Positions 25,814 to 34,859 of a stretch of DNA of 64,000 nucleotides are shown here, piece by piece. The position numbers were made by a program, and so were the translations under genes. The notes under the pieces are model-generated. The model was not told the origin of the DNA, searched no databases, and was given only the letters and a program-made list of their open reading frames with translations. The first letter of the stretch is position 1, and the number at the start of each line of letters is the position of its first letter. The DNA comes from Plectonema cf. radiosum LEGE 06105 (GTDB lineage Bacteria; Cyanobacteriota; Cyanobacteriia; Cyanobacteriales; Nostocaceae): contig NZ_JADEWL010000005.1 of NCBI RefSeq assembly GCF_015207665.1, positions 55,044-119,043 of the forward strand. Reading direction: 5' to 3'.

Positions 25814-26276
25814 ATGATTCAAGCCATTATATTTTTACTTATAAAGGGAAGGTTGAAAACCCTGTGACTTTAGTCCAGGGATGAAAACTGCATAAAGGCT
25901 TTTAAGCCTCAGTCATTTATGGTACGATTTTATTAACAGGAACGGTAACCAACCTGTATAAAAACCCAACTGCCTAGCGGCAATCTGTACCTTGACAACT
26001 GAAGATATGGGGTTCTATTCCATAGTTTTAGTTCCTTCCCAGGAATAGGTAAAATCTTCATGGGGACTAGACGTTCAGAATTTAAATCAAACAAATTTTT
26101 GGAATAATCCAACTACCGAGGGGCACTCGGAAAGTAACGCTTGGGGAGAGAACCACCTCTTGGTTAGATACCGCAAGGGGTCTAGTCTAAGTGGACTCAT
26201 TGAATCAAGAATCTCCGTGTCTTTAGACCGGAGAGTGTCAAAATTGGACTAATTGTCATCACAATTTTATTCAAAT
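25814..26276 (+). pseudogene. 5' fragment of an mtfA-like gene, split by an IS-like element
   Basis: 25768-25843 aligns with 26963-27037 just before and into the intact mtfA (shared TTACCCTAAAAA, CGTAACT, CCTTATTTCATCAATG and ATTATATTTTTA). The fragment would start MIQAIIFLLI where mtfA starts MLPTIIFLII. The match resumes at 26241-26276 (ACTAATTGTCATCACAATTT), corresponding to mtfA bases 27043-27068. The two pieces flank a roughly 398-bp element, so a second mtfA 5' end was disrupted by insertion. The remainder of that copy is gone. Confidence 0.75.
25844..26241 (+). mobile_element. Non-autonomous IS200/IS605-type element
   Basis: The boundaries follow from the split mtfA fragment. Each end has a subterminal hairpin with an imperfect inner palindrome: CCCTGTGACTTTAGTCCAGGG near the left end, and TCTCCG...CGGAGA enclosing GTCTTTAGAC (26212-26234) before GAGTGTCAA at the right. 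Such ends are typical of IS200/IS605 elements. The right side, after about 26090, resembles the region following cyanobacterial tnpB genes that encodes the omega-type guide RNA. No tnpA or tnpB ORF is present and no target duplication is seen, as expected for this family. The exact ends are uncertain by a few bases. Confidence 0.6.
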
Positions 26277-26337
26277 CCCTAACAACCATGTCAATTCCAC
26301 TAAAATAAATACAACCCTGACACAGCACACCCCAAAA

Positions 26338-26586
26338 ATGACAGATCAACAATTACTAGAACGAATAGTCCTCAACCCAGAAATCATAGCAGGAAAACCT
26401 GCCATCAAAGGAACCCGTTTAAGCGTTGAGTATATTCTTAACCTCCTCGCTCATGGTGCAAGTTTCGGAGAAATTCTTCAAGAATACGAAGGGTTGACTC
26501 CTGAAGATATTCAAGCTTGTATTTTGTTCGCCAGTAAGTCACTATCAAATACTACTTTTATGCCCTTACTAGTGGAAAATACTTAA
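26338..26586 (+). CDS. DUF433 antitoxin
   Basis: An 82-aa protein with the DUF433 pattern: RIVLNPEIIAGKPAIKGTRLSVEYILNLLAHG followed by GLTPEDIQACILFA. DUF433 proteins are winged-helix-like antitoxins commonly paired with DUF5615 PIN-like toxins, as here. The toxin gene begins at the base after its stop codon, so the two are cotranscribed. It presumably represses its own operon. Confidence 0.88.
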   Translation: MTDQQLLERIVLNPEIIAGKPAIKGTRLSVEYILNLLAHGASFGEILQEYEGLTPEDIQACILFASKSLSNTTFMPLLVENT

Positions 26587-26937
26587 ATGCGCTTTCTCGT
26601 AGATGAATGTACGGGGTCAACAGTGGCTCGTTGGTTACGTGACCAAGGTTATGAAGTTTTCTCTGTGTATGACGAAGCACGAGGTATAAGCGATGATGAG
26701 GTTCTGCAAAAAGCATTGAATGAAAATTGGATTTTAATCACTAACGATAAAGATTTTGGCGATAAAATCTTTCGAGAAGGTAGCTTGCACAGAGGTATAA
26801 TTTTTTTGCGATTAGACAATGAAAGAGCTACAAATAAAATCAACAAACTTCAACTTCTATTGGAAAATTATGCAGATAGACTGCCGGAACAATTTGTAGT
26901 CGTTACTGAAAATAAAGTAAGATTTGCATCACTATGA
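26587..26937 (+). CDS. DUF5615 PIN-like toxin
   Basis: A 116-aa protein starting MRFLVDECTG, with the second acidic cluster ISDDEV and ITNDKDFG, the acidic residues expected of a PIN-like (Mut7-C type) nuclease fold. The family forms type II toxin-antitoxin pairs with DUF433 and probably cleaves RNA. It directly abuts the antitoxin. Its location between a defence operon and mtfA, next to an IS-derived element, indicates an inserted module. Confidence 0.85.
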   Translation: MRFLVDECTGSTVARWLRDQGYEVFSVYDEARGISDDEVLQKALNENWILITNDKDFGDKIFREGSLHRGIIFLRLDNERATNKINKLQLLLENYADRLPEQFVVVTENKVRFASL

Positions 26938-27007
26938 TACCCCCACAGAGAAGTTAATAAAATTACCCTAAAAACATATATCTACGGTAACTCACCTTAT
27001 TTCATCA

Positions 27008-27844
27008 ATGCTCCCAACGATTATATTTTTAATTATAATTGCACTAATTGCCATCACAATTTTATTCAGCCCTACTTTAATTAAACAACAACGAAACCGT
27101 TTAAAAAATAGTCCTTTTCCGCCACTTTGGAATGCTATTATTGAAAATAATCTTCCTATTTATCTTTGTTTATCTCCCACAGAAAGAAGACGATTACAAG
27201 GACATATTCAAGTATTTTTAGCAGAAAAACAATTTATTGGTTGCAACGGGTTACAAATCACAGAAGAAATCAAGGTTGTTATTGCTGCTGTTGCTTGTTT
27301 GCTTCTACTCAACGAACGCGGCAAATACTTTCCTAAATTGCGTTCTATTTTAATTTATCCTACAGCTTATTTTGCACAAGAAACTACTATCAGTGGGGAT
27401 TATATAGTTGAAGAAAAGCGTGTTATCCGATTAGGAGAATCCTGGAATAGAGACCAATTAGTATTATCTTGGGAACAAGTAAAACAAGATACTCAAAATT
27501 GGAATGATGGACACAATGTTGTGTTACATGAATTTGCTCATCAGTTAGATCAAGAAGACGGAAAAGCTGAAGGCGTACCAATTTTAAAGACACAATCTGA
27601 CTATGATAATTGGTCAAAAATAATGACACAAGAATATAATCAATTATGTAATGATATAGAGCAACAAAGAAAAACCGTAATGTATAGTTATGGTGCAACT
27701 AATCCCGCTGAATTCTTCTCTGTAGCAACCGAAACATTTTTTGAAAAACCACAGCAGTTACAAAAAAAGCATCCTTCTCTTTATGAATTATTACAAAAGT
27801 ATTATCAATTAGATCCTCACAAATGGAATATTCAAAATAATTAG
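27008..27844 (+). CDS. mtfA: MtfA-like M90-family zinc metallopeptidase
   Basis: A 278-aa protein. An N-terminal transmembrane helix (IIFLIIIALIAITILFSPTL) is followed by the MtfA/DUF980 core: LSPTERRRLQGHIQVFLAEKQFIGCNGLQIT, then the HExxH zinc motif HEFAHQLD at residues 174-181, and later NPAEFFSVATETFFEKP. In E. coli MtfA regulates the Mlc glucose repressor. In cyanobacteria, which lack Mlc, the substrate is unknown. A duplicated fragment of its 5' end lies upstream at 25814. Confidence 0.87.
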   Translation: MLPTIIFLIIIALIAITILFSPTLIKQQRNRLKNSPFPPLWNAIIENNLPIYLCLSPTERRRLQGHIQVFLAEKQFIGCNGLQITEEIKVVIAAVACLLLLNERGKYFPKLRSILIYPTAYFAQETTISGDYIVEEKRVIRLGESWNRDQLVLSWEQVKQDTQNWNDGHNVVLHEFAHQLDQEDGKAEGVPILKTQSDYDNWSKIMTQEYNQLCNDIEQQRKTVMYSYGATNPAEFFSVATETFFEKPQQLQKKHPSLYELLQKYYQLDPHKWNIQNN

Positions 27845-27868
27845 ATTATATTTATAGGATTAAAAATT

Positions 27869-27922
27869 ACTAGTCCACGGAGGTGGACTTTGATTGTTTA
27901 GCTGCGGTTTCAACCGGCAGGT
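27869..27922. repeat. Dispersed repeat copy (TAGCTGCGGTTTCAACCGGC)
   Basis: AGTCCACGGAGGTGGACT forms a hairpin, followed by TTTAGCTGCGGTTTCAACCGGCAGG, matching the family at 6158. It lies between the convergent mtfA and ureohydrolase genes and may serve as a terminator for either. Confidence 0.65.
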
Positions 27923-27960
27923 AAAGCTCTAATATTGATGAATTGATAAATAGTTCTAAA

Positions 27961-28998
27961 TTACTTATTAGATAAATCCATAAAATTCGCCAATTTCAAA
28001 ACAATCCTTGCTCCCACATTACCATCCCATTCGGCATCACCGACTTCACAAATATCAAAACCAATTATTTTTTTCCCACTATTTACAACTTCTCGAATCA
28101 AACAATAAGCTTGTTCTAATTCCAAACCTCCAGGAACCGGAGTTCCAGTATTTGAACATAGTTTGGGGTCTAAACCATCGGCATCAAAGCTAATATAAAC
28201 GTATTCGGGTAAATGACTAACAATTTCCTTACATAAATCAATCCAAGTAATTCCAGAATAAAGCTTTTGCTTGGTTATTGAGTCGTAATAAGCAACTATT
28301 CTATCGTTAGATTGATTAATCATTTCTACTTCATCATGACAAATATCCCGCAAACCAACTTGTACTAATTTTGATATTTGCGGTAACTTCATTGCGTTAT
28401 ACATAATTGAAGCATGGGAAAACTCAAATCCTTCGTAAGCGTTACGTAAATCCGCGTGAGCATCAATGTGTAAAATCCCATAACTTGAGTATTGCTCTGC
28501 TAAGGCTTGCATATAACCCAAAGGCGAAGCATGGTCTCCACCAATGACTGCAACCCTTTTCCCATCGTTCATTGCTTGCTGAGATTTATCAAATAACCAC
28601 TTATTGACGTTATCACAAACTTGGTTAATTTCCCTTAGTAATGATGTTAAATCAGGTGCATCATTTAATGATTTACCTTGTTCGAGTCTTTGAATAATTG
28701 TTGCTGCTTGCTGTCGGTAATATTGATTTTTATCTAACATATCTTGGGGAATTTCTATCATAAAAAGTCCTTGCTTCCATCCATCGGGATTATCAAAATC
28801 GAATAAATCTAACTGTGGTGAAGCATCAAGAATTCGTTGTGGTGCGTTAGCTGTACCTGCTCCGTAAGAAACTGTGACTTCCCAAGGTATAGGAATGATA
28901 ATTAAGTTCGCTGAGTCGTAATCGAAGGGTAAACCGAAGATATTACCGTTGATTTGTCCGACATCGCTGGGGTTGTAGTTTTGGTAGTGGTTGTTCAT
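27961..28998 (-). CDS. speB: Agmatinase/arginase-family ureohydrolase
   Basis: A 345-aa protein with the complete ureohydrolase metal site: GGDHAS, DAHADLRNAYEG and SFDADGLDP, plus the C-terminal GFDICEVG. The N-terminal SYGAGTANAPQRILDASPQLDLFD is also typical. The family hydrolyses guanidino compounds to urea, and a cyanobacterial subgroup cleaves free guanidine. Agmatinase (polyamine synthesis) is the conventional name, but substrate specificity cannot be read from the sequence. The gene stands alone. Confidence 0.82.
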   Translation of the reverse strand: MNNHYQNYNPSDVGQINGNIFGLPFDYDSANLIIIPIPWEVTVSYGAGTANAPQRILDASPQLDLFDFDNPDGWKQGLFMIEIPQDMLDKNQYYRQQAATIIQRLEQGKSLNDAPDLTSLLREINQVCDNVNKWLFDKSQQAMNDGKRVAVIGGDHASPLGYMQALAEQYSSYGILHIDAHADLRNAYEGFEFSHASIMYNAMKLPQISKLVQVGLRDICHDEVEMINQSNDRIVAYYDSITKQKLYSGITWIDLCKEIVSHLPEYVYISFDADGLDPKLCSNTGTPVPGGLELEQAYCLIREVVNSGKKIIGFDICEVGDAEWDGNVGARIVLKLANFMDLSNK

Positions 28999-29094
28999 GG
29001 TAAGTTAGTAACAAAAATATAAATATAGATTAGGTTGAGGGTTAGTTGAAATACTGATACCATTACAAAATGTAAATCAGTAACTTTTTAGACA

Positions 29095-29490
29095 ATGGAC
29101 TTCCCGATTTCAATCAAAGGCGTATTAATTATAGATGACAAAGTTCTATTACTCAAAAATGAACGCGATGAATGGGATTTACCAGGTGGAAGAATTGAGT
29201 TAGGAGAAACACCTGAAAATTGTTTAATTCGTGAGTTTCTAGAAGAAGTATCGGTAAATGTCAGAGTTGAGCAAATTATTGATAGTTATTTATTTGAAGT
29301 TATTCCTGATAAACACGTTTTTATTGTCGCTTATGGTTGTCAGTTGCAAGGCGATTTTTCTCCACAAATAAGTGACGAACATCAAGAATTCGGATTACAT
29401 CCAATTAATCAGTTAGAAAATATAAATATTCCATTTGGTTACGCACGCGCTATTAAAAACTGGGCAAAAATAAACCCCGTACATCTTTAA
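29095..29490 (+). CDS. Nudix hydrolase
   Basis: A 131-aa protein with a complete Nudix box, GRIELGETPENCLIREFLEE, at about residues 44-63 (Gx5Ex7REUxEE). It starts with a strand pair ISIKGVLIIDDKVLLLKNE. Such enzymes hydrolyse nucleoside diphosphate derivatives, with Mg2+ bound by the REUxEE glutamates. The substrate is unknown. It is divergent from the ureohydrolase gene, with 96 bp between. Confidence 0.85.
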   Translation: MDFPISIKGVLIIDDKVLLLKNERDEWDLPGGRIELGETPENCLIREFLEEVSVNVRVEQIIDSYLFEVIPDKHVFIVAYGCQLQGDFSPQISDEHQEFGLHPINQLENINIPFGYARAIKNWAKINPVHL

Positions 29491-29842
29491 AATTTTCACT
29501 TATATTGCAATTATTTAATGTATAACAAAAAATCACTTTGCGCCCCTCTGCGTTTACCTTTGTGTCCCTCTGCGTTTACAATATTTGTACCCATAGAGAA
29601 AACTCTATCGGTACAATTTAAAAAAAATATATAAGAATTACTTAGACTAGATATCGTTGAATTATCTAGATTAATCATTCCTTTTTGCTGCATATAAAGC
29701 TAATCTATATATAATTAAGATTAATGAAGAAAAATTAAAAGTTAATCGAAGTTAATCGAACTGAAATTTTAAATCTTAACTTTCACAAAACAGTTGTAAC
29801 TCTATAGTCGTAATTTATGATGCTTTTTTTAGAGGTGAATGA
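29491..29842. other. Intergenic upstream of the CO2-uptake operon
   Basis: No gene. It contains two copies of a CTCTGCGTTTAC phrase (29548-29580), a repeat frequent in heterocystous genomes, and a perfect tandem GTTAATCGAA-GTTAATCGAA at 29741-29760, about 80 bp before ndhF, which may be a regulator site. The promoter must lie here. Confidence 0.45.
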
Positions 29843-31702
29843 ATGGCGCAATATCTACTAGAAACAGTTTGGTTAGTGCCGATATATGCCTTGATTGGTG
29901 GGCTTTTAGCTGTTCCTTGGTCTCCAGGAATAATTAAGAGAACGGGACCGAGACCTGCTGGTTATGTCAATTTAATCATGACATTTTTGGCGTTTTGTCA
30001 TAGCGCGATCGCGTTATCAATCAGTTGGAATCAACCAAGATATGAAGTGTTTATTCCTTGGTTAGAAACAGCGGGTTTAAGATTATCTATAGATTTAGAA
30101 ATATCTGCAATTAGCGTTGCCGCAATGACTGTAATTACTGGTTTAAATTTGTTAGCTCAGATTTATTCTATCGGTTACATGGAGATGGATTGGGGTTGGG
30201 GACGCTTTTATTCTCTATTGGGATTATTCGAGGCTGGTTTATGTGCTTTGGCTTTATGTAATAACTTATTTTTTAGTTATGTAATTCTGGAAATTCTCAC
30301 TTTAGGTACTTATTTATTAGTAGGTTTGTGGTTTAGTCAGCCTCTAGTAATAACGGGTGCTAGAGATGCTTTTTTAACTAAAAGGGTAGGAGATTTATTT
30401 CTATTGATGGGGGTATTGGCAATATATCCTCTAACTGGAACCTGGAATTATCACGATTTAGCACAATGGAGTGCGAGTGCTAACGTTAACCCGACAGTAA
30501 TAACACTAGTTTGTTTAGCATTAATTGTCGGTCCGATGGGTAAATGCGCTCAATTTCCTTTGCATTTATGGTTGGATGAAGCCATGGAAGGACCAGTTCC
30601 CAGTACCATTTTGCGGAATTCGGTAGTAGTTGCCAGCGGTGCTTGGGTATTAATTAAATTGCAACCAGTTTTGAGTTTATCACCCATAGCTTCTACCGCA
30701 ATGATCGCAATTGGTACATTGAGTGCTATCGGTGGTGGATTAATTGCGATCGCGCAAGTTGACATCAAACGCTGTTTATCCTATTCCGTTAGTTCCTACA
30801 TGGGTTTAGTGTTCATCGCTGTAGGGACACAACATGATGAAGCGGCTCTGTTATTAGTACTTACCCATGCTTGTGCTGCGGCTCTGTTAGTCATGAGTAC
30901 GGGTACAATTGTCTGGAACAGCATTACTCAAGATATCACCGAATTGGGGGGATTATGGTCACGTCGTCCGATATCGGGAATCGCTTATATAACAGGCTTT
31001 TTAGGCTTAATTGCGTTTCCACCTTTAGGTAGTTTTTGGGCATTACTGCAATTAGCTTCAGATTTGTGGACAACGCAACCTTGGTTAGTAGGAGTAATTA
31101 TCATCGTCAATGCTTTAACAGCAGTTAGTTTAACTAGGGAATTTGGCTTGGTTTGGGGTGGTAAACCTAAACCAATGAGCGCACGTTCTCCAGAAGTTAG
31201 CTGGCAAATGATTTTACCAATGATGATTTTATTTGGTTTTGTGTTGCATCTGCCTTTGTTATTACAAAATTTATCGATTTTACCAAGTTGGGTAAATTTG
31301 AATAAAGATGTGGCACTGTTATTAATTTGGTCAAGTATTTTCGGTTGTAGTATTAGCGGAGTAATTTATTTAGGGAATATTCCTAAACCTGTGAGCTTAC
31401 CCTGGAAAAGGTTACAAGATTTAATCGCTTACGATTTTTACACACCGAAGCTATACAAAATGAGTATTGTTTTGGGTGTTGATCTACTTTCCAAATTAAC
31501 AGATATGGTTGACCGCTTTGTGGTTGATGGCATTGTTAATTTAGTTGGATTAGTATCCCTTGGTGGTGGTGAAGGTTTAAAATACAGTAATACTGGACAA
31601 ACTCAATTTTATATGTTTACCGTACTTTTAGGAGTCGGTATTTTAGGAATGATTGTGACTTGGCAATATTGGGGAAATCAATTTTTAGAAATCATGTTTT
31701 AG
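29843..31702 (+). CDS. ndhF: NDH-1 subunit F of a CO2-uptake complex (NdhF3/F4 type)
   Basis: A 619-aa NuoL-like protein with about 16 transmembrane helices. LYSIGYMEMDWGWGRFYSLLGLFEAGL, GPMGKCAQFPLHLWLDEAMEGPVPSTILRNS and QVDIKRCLSYSVSSYMGLVFIAVG are the proton-antiporter core. Subunits followed directly by ndhD and a CO2 hydration gene belong to the NDH-1MS/MS' complexes, which couple cyclic electron flow to CO2 conversion at the thylakoid. The start has AGAGGTGA upstream. Whether it is the inducible F3 or the constitutive F4 type is not settled; no cupS follows, which slightly favours the constitutive set. Confidence 0.88.
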   Translation: MAQYLLETVWLVPIYALIGGLLAVPWSPGIIKRTGPRPAGYVNLIMTFLAFCHSAIALSISWNQPRYEVFIPWLETAGLRLSIDLEISAISVAAMTVITGLNLLAQIYSIGYMEMDWGWGRFYSLLGLFEAGLCALALCNNLFFSYVILEILTLGTYLLVGLWFSQPLVITGARDAFLTKRVGDLFLLMGVLAIYPLTGTWNYHDLAQWSASANVNPTVITLVCLALIVGPMGKCAQFPLHLWLDEAMEGPVPSTILRNSVVVASGAWVLIKLQPVLSLSPIASTAMIAIGTLSAIGGGLIAIAQVDIKRCLSYSVSSYMGLVFIAVGTQHDEAALLLVLTHACAAALLVMSTGTIVWNSITQDITELGGLWSRRPISGIAYITGFLGLIAFPPLGSFWALLQLASDLWTTQPWLVGVIIIVNALTAVSLTREFGLVWGGKPKPMSARSPEVSWQMILPMMILFGFVLHLPLLLQNLSILPSWVNLNKDVALLLIWSSIFGCSISGVIYLGNIPKPVSLPWKRLQDLIAYDFYTPKLYKMSIVLGVDLLSKLTDMVDRFVVDGIVNLVGLVSLGGGEGLKYSNTGQTQFYMFTVLLGVGILGMIVTWQYWGNQFLEIMF

Positions 31703-31940
31703 AGGTTAAAGGTTAGAGGTTAAAGGTTAGAGGTCAAAGGTTAGAGGTTAAAGGTTAGAGGTTAGAGGTTAAGGTACTTCCAAAAAATAATTTATTCAAT
31801 GACTGTAGTAGCGAGCTTTCCGGCTCGCACTACCCAATCTAAAATGTATGTTTTGTTATTTGGAAGTCCATAATTATGAGTAACAAATATCAAACAACAA
31901 CTATCAACTGTCAACTGTCCACTGTCAACTGTCAACTAAT
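31703..31940. repeat. Heptanucleotide repeats and hairpin between ndhF and ndhD
   Basis: 31702-31772 is about ten units of GGTTAGA, GGTTAAA or GGTCAAA. A hairpin GTAGTAGCGAG/CTCGCACTAC follows near 31806-31832. 31900-31938 holds CAACTGT heptamers. These expand the operon's internal spacer to 238 bp without any gene. Confidence 0.8.
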
Positions 31941-33446
31941 ATGATAAGCGCTTTAATTTGGATACCTATTTTTGGGGCGATAATAATCGCTTTATTACCT
32001 GCAAAAATTCCTACAAATCGAATTCGTTTAGGGGCTGGATTAGTCGCACTAACGACCTTTTTCTGGAACGTATTTTTACTGTTTAGATTCGATATCAATA
32101 ATCCCAGCATTCAGTTACAAGAATATCTTCCTTGGAATGAAACTCTTGGTTTAAGCTATCAATTGGGAGTTGATGGACTTTCAATATTAATGTTGTTTTT
32201 AAATAGTCTTCTCACCTGGATTGCTATTTACAGCAGCGATAAAGAAACCCCACGACCTAGACTTTTTTATTCTCTAATTCTCCTAGTTAGCGGTGGAGTT
32301 GCAGGTGCTTTTTCGGCACAGAATTTATTGTTGTTCTTCCTATTTTATGAACTAGAATTAATTCCTTTTTACCTATTAATTTCAATTTGGGGTGGGGAAA
32401 AACGCAGTTATGCGGGTATTAAATTCCTGATTTATACCGCTGTTTCGGGAATTTTAATTTTAGCTACTTTCTTAGGTATAGTTTGGCTAAGTGGTTCATC
32501 TAGTTTCAATTATGATGCAATTTCTACTCAAAATTTATCCGCAACCCTGCAATCATTATTACTTATAGGAATCATCCTCGGCTTTGGAATTAAAATACCT
32601 TTAGTTCCTCTACATACATGGTTGCCCGATGCTTATGTAGAAGCAAACACACCTGTTGCGATTCTTTTGGGTGGAGTACTGGCTAAATTGGGAACCTATG
32701 GCATTTTAAGGTTTGGATTGAGCTTATTTCCCGAAACTTGGAGTACCTTTGCACCTACTTTAGCAATTTGGGGAGCAATTAGTGCCATCTATGGAGCATT
32801 AACCGCGATCGCACAAAAGGATATCAAACGCATGGTAGCATATAGTTCCATCGGTCACATGGGCTACATACTACTAGCAGCAGCAGCCAGCACACCTTTG
32901 GCTTTGGTGGGTGCGGTTTCCCAAATGTTCAGCCACGGTATAATTTTAGCCATCCTGTTCCATTTAGTGGGAGTTGTAGAAAGCAAAGTCGGAACTCGCG
33001 AGTTGGATAAGCTTAATGGTTTAATGAGTCCGATTCGAGGCTTACCACTGATTAGCGCTTTACTTGTATTAGGTGGTATGGCTAGTGCTGGTATTCCTGG
33101 TATGACAGGGTTTATTGCCGAATTTCTGGCATTTCAAGGCAGTTTTAGCGTCTTTCCGATTCAAACATTATTGTGCGTTATAGCTACAGGTTTAACCGCA
33201 GTTTACTTTGTAATTCTCCTTAATCGTACCTGTTTTGGCAAACTTGATAATGACTTAGCTTACTATCCTAAAGTCTTCTGGTCAGATAAAATGCCAGCAT
33301 TAATATTAGCAGGTTTAATCATCTTTTTGGGAATACAACCTACTTGGTTGGTACGTTGGAGCGAACCTACAACCACCGCAATAGTAGCTCATATTCCTAT
33401 CATTGAAAAAAGCCCAACTCCACAACTAGCGTTGAATCAAAATTAA
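31941..33446 (+). CDS. ndhD: NDH-1 subunit D of a CO2-uptake complex (NdhD3/D4 type)
   Basis: A 501-aa NuoM-like protein with about 14 transmembrane helices. FYELELIPFYLLISIWGGEKRSYAGIKFLIYT, KIPLVPLHTWLPDAYVEANTPVAILLGGVLAKLGTYG and AQKDIKRMVAYSSIGHMGYI contain the conserved Glu, Lys and His of proton-pumping subunits. It lies downstream of ndhF and 59 bp upstream of the CO2 hydration gene, forming the module that distinguishes CO2-uptake NDH-1 from respiratory NDH-1. The repeat-rich leader lacks a clear ribosome binding site. Confidence 0.9.
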   Translation: MISALIWIPIFGAIIIALLPAKIPTNRIRLGAGLVALTTFFWNVFLLFRFDINNPSIQLQEYLPWNETLGLSYQLGVDGLSILMLFLNSLLTWIAIYSSDKETPRPRLFYSLILLVSGGVAGAFSAQNLLLFFLFYELELIPFYLLISIWGGEKRSYAGIKFLIYTAVSGILILATFLGIVWLSGSSSFNYDAISTQNLSATLQSLLLIGIILGFGIKIPLVPLHTWLPDAYVEANTPVAILLGGVLAKLGTYGILRFGLSLFPETWSTFAPTLAIWGAISAIYGALTAIAQKDIKRMVAYSSIGHMGYILLAAAASTPLALVGAVSQMFSHGIILAILFHLVGVVESKVGTRELDKLNGLMSPIRGLPLISALLVLGGMASAGIPGMTGFIAEFLAFQGSFSVFPIQTLLCVIATGLTAVYFVILLNRTCFGKLDNDLAYYPKVFWSDKMPALILAGLIIFLGIQPTWLVRWSEPTTTAIVAHIPIIEKSPTPQLALNQN

Positions 33447-33505
33447 AAATTCATAAAAAACCCTCTTATTAACCATCAACCATCAACCAACAACCATCAA
33501 CCAAC

Positions 33506-34825
33506 ATGGTACAAATATCCGAACAAACGACTACAAAATTACCACCATCAACTCACGAATTTGCTGAAGTAATTCACCGCTTAGAAGCTGGTGGTTCGAT
33601 GTTACCCGATACACCAGAAAACCTCATGCAAATTATTGGTCTTTATAAAGCATACGCGGTACCAATGGATTTCTATTGGCGCGATTTGCTTTATATTGCC
33701 GAAAGAGAATTTTTAAATCCTTTTCCCTTTTTCAAATATTTCTTACCCCAGGAGTATTTACAAAGACACAATCATTATGCTGGTGATGATGCAGAATTAA
33801 GAGTTTGGCGGGGTGAAGCCACAGCACATCCGGAACTTTTGGAATTTATTGAGAAGGGTGAAACCATCAAAATGCCAAAGTTATTGCATCATTTATTTCA
33901 CGATAGAATCAACATGGAATTCGCTGAAGCCTGTATGCGAGCCATGCTCTGGCATGGTAAGGATATGGGTTTAGGTAAATTTGATAGTTATTTAGATACA
34001 GAAGAATATAGAGGAAATGCGGATAGAGCAATCAAAGCCTATTTTAAAGGTAATCCGGTAATGCAGTTGCTCTACAAACTATTCCCAGATATGTTTTTAG
34101 AACAGTGTCGTCAAGCTTCCTATTATTCCAATTTAGGTTTATTTTGGGAAGTAATGGCACCAGTTTTCTTTGAAATGTCAGATATGTATGACGAAGGGAA
34201 ATTGACTAGTGTACCCCAAGCAATGGATTTCTTGGTAAATGGTATTTTTGCGGTTGCAAGTCGTCCGATTTATCATCATGTTTATGTAGGGGATGAATGT
34301 TACGAAGTCATTCCCAAATCAAAAGGTTTTGTATGGCTATATGAAGCTGCTCTACCTTATGTCGAAGCAGTATTTTATCGTACTGCTCCTTTTAGAGGAA
34401 CAAAATCTTATAACGCTCAAGCGAAACAAATACCTTCAGAGCAAAAAGACTTTCATTATGGAATTTTGTATGCTGATGTCTTTCCTGTAGCTACAGCAGG
34501 AATTCCTCCAACATTATTAATGCAAGATATGCTGCATTTTTTGCCACAATATTTAATTGATTATTATCAACAATATTGTCGCGGTGAGGATGATATGTTG
34601 ATTCAGTTGGGAATTAGTTTTCAACGTTCCATGTACAACGTTACATCAGCAGTAATTCAAGCTTTACGCACGGCAACTTTATATCCTTTAGATGATACAA
34701 ATTCCGAACATTTACAAGCAAATCGGGACTTTTTTGAAACCCAGTTAAATCGATTTACTCGTGAAGATTATGGAATGAGAAATGCAGCAAAATTAAGAGA
34801 TATTCAACGACAAGATTATCGTTAG
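33506..34825 (+). CDS. CO2 hydration protein (CupA/CupB, ChpX/ChpY family)
   Basis: A 439-aa soluble protein specific to cyanobacterial NDH-1 CO2 uptake. KLLHHLFHDRINMEFAEACMRAMLWHGKD holds His129 and Arg134, with the same spacing as the zinc-ligating His and Arg described for CupA. It binds the NdhF/NdhD arm and acts as a carbonic-anhydrase-like unit converting CO2 to bicarbonate. Length fits CupA as well as CupB-type proteins, so the paralogue is left open. A terminator follows. Confidence 0.88.
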   Translation: MVQISEQTTTKLPPSTHEFAEVIHRLEAGGSMLPDTPENLMQIIGLYKAYAVPMDFYWRDLLYIAEREFLNPFPFFKYFLPQEYLQRHNHYAGDDAELRVWRGEATAHPELLEFIEKGETIKMPKLLHHLFHDRINMEFAEACMRAMLWHGKDMGLGKFDSYLDTEEYRGNADRAIKAYFKGNPVMQLLYKLFPDMFLEQCRQASYYSNLGLFWEVMAPVFFEMSDMYDEGKLTSVPQAMDFLVNGIFAVASRPIYHHVYVGDECYEVIPKSKGFVWLYEAALPYVEAVFYRTAPFRGTKSYNAQAKQIPSEQKDFHYGILYADVFPVATAGIPPTLLMQDMLHFLPQYLIDYYQQYCRGEDDMLIQLGISFQRSMYNVTSAVIQALRTATLYPLDDTNSEHLQANRDFFETQLNRFTREDYGMRNAAKLRDIQRQDYR

Positions 34826-34834
34826 ATATTTCCA

Positions 34835-34859
34835 AACCCTCTTTTACAATAGGAGGGTT
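34835..34859 (+). terminator. Terminator of the CO2-uptake operon
   Basis: AACCCTC (34835-34841) pairs with GAGGGTT (34853-34859), 10 bp past the hydration-gene stop. A second imperfect stem GTGAAAAGCT/AGCTTTCAC follows at 34875-34904. Confidence 0.55.

Noticed and set aside
29511..29693. 60-codon minus-strand frame
   Set aside because: It lies in spacer repeats upstream of ndhF with no recognisable product.
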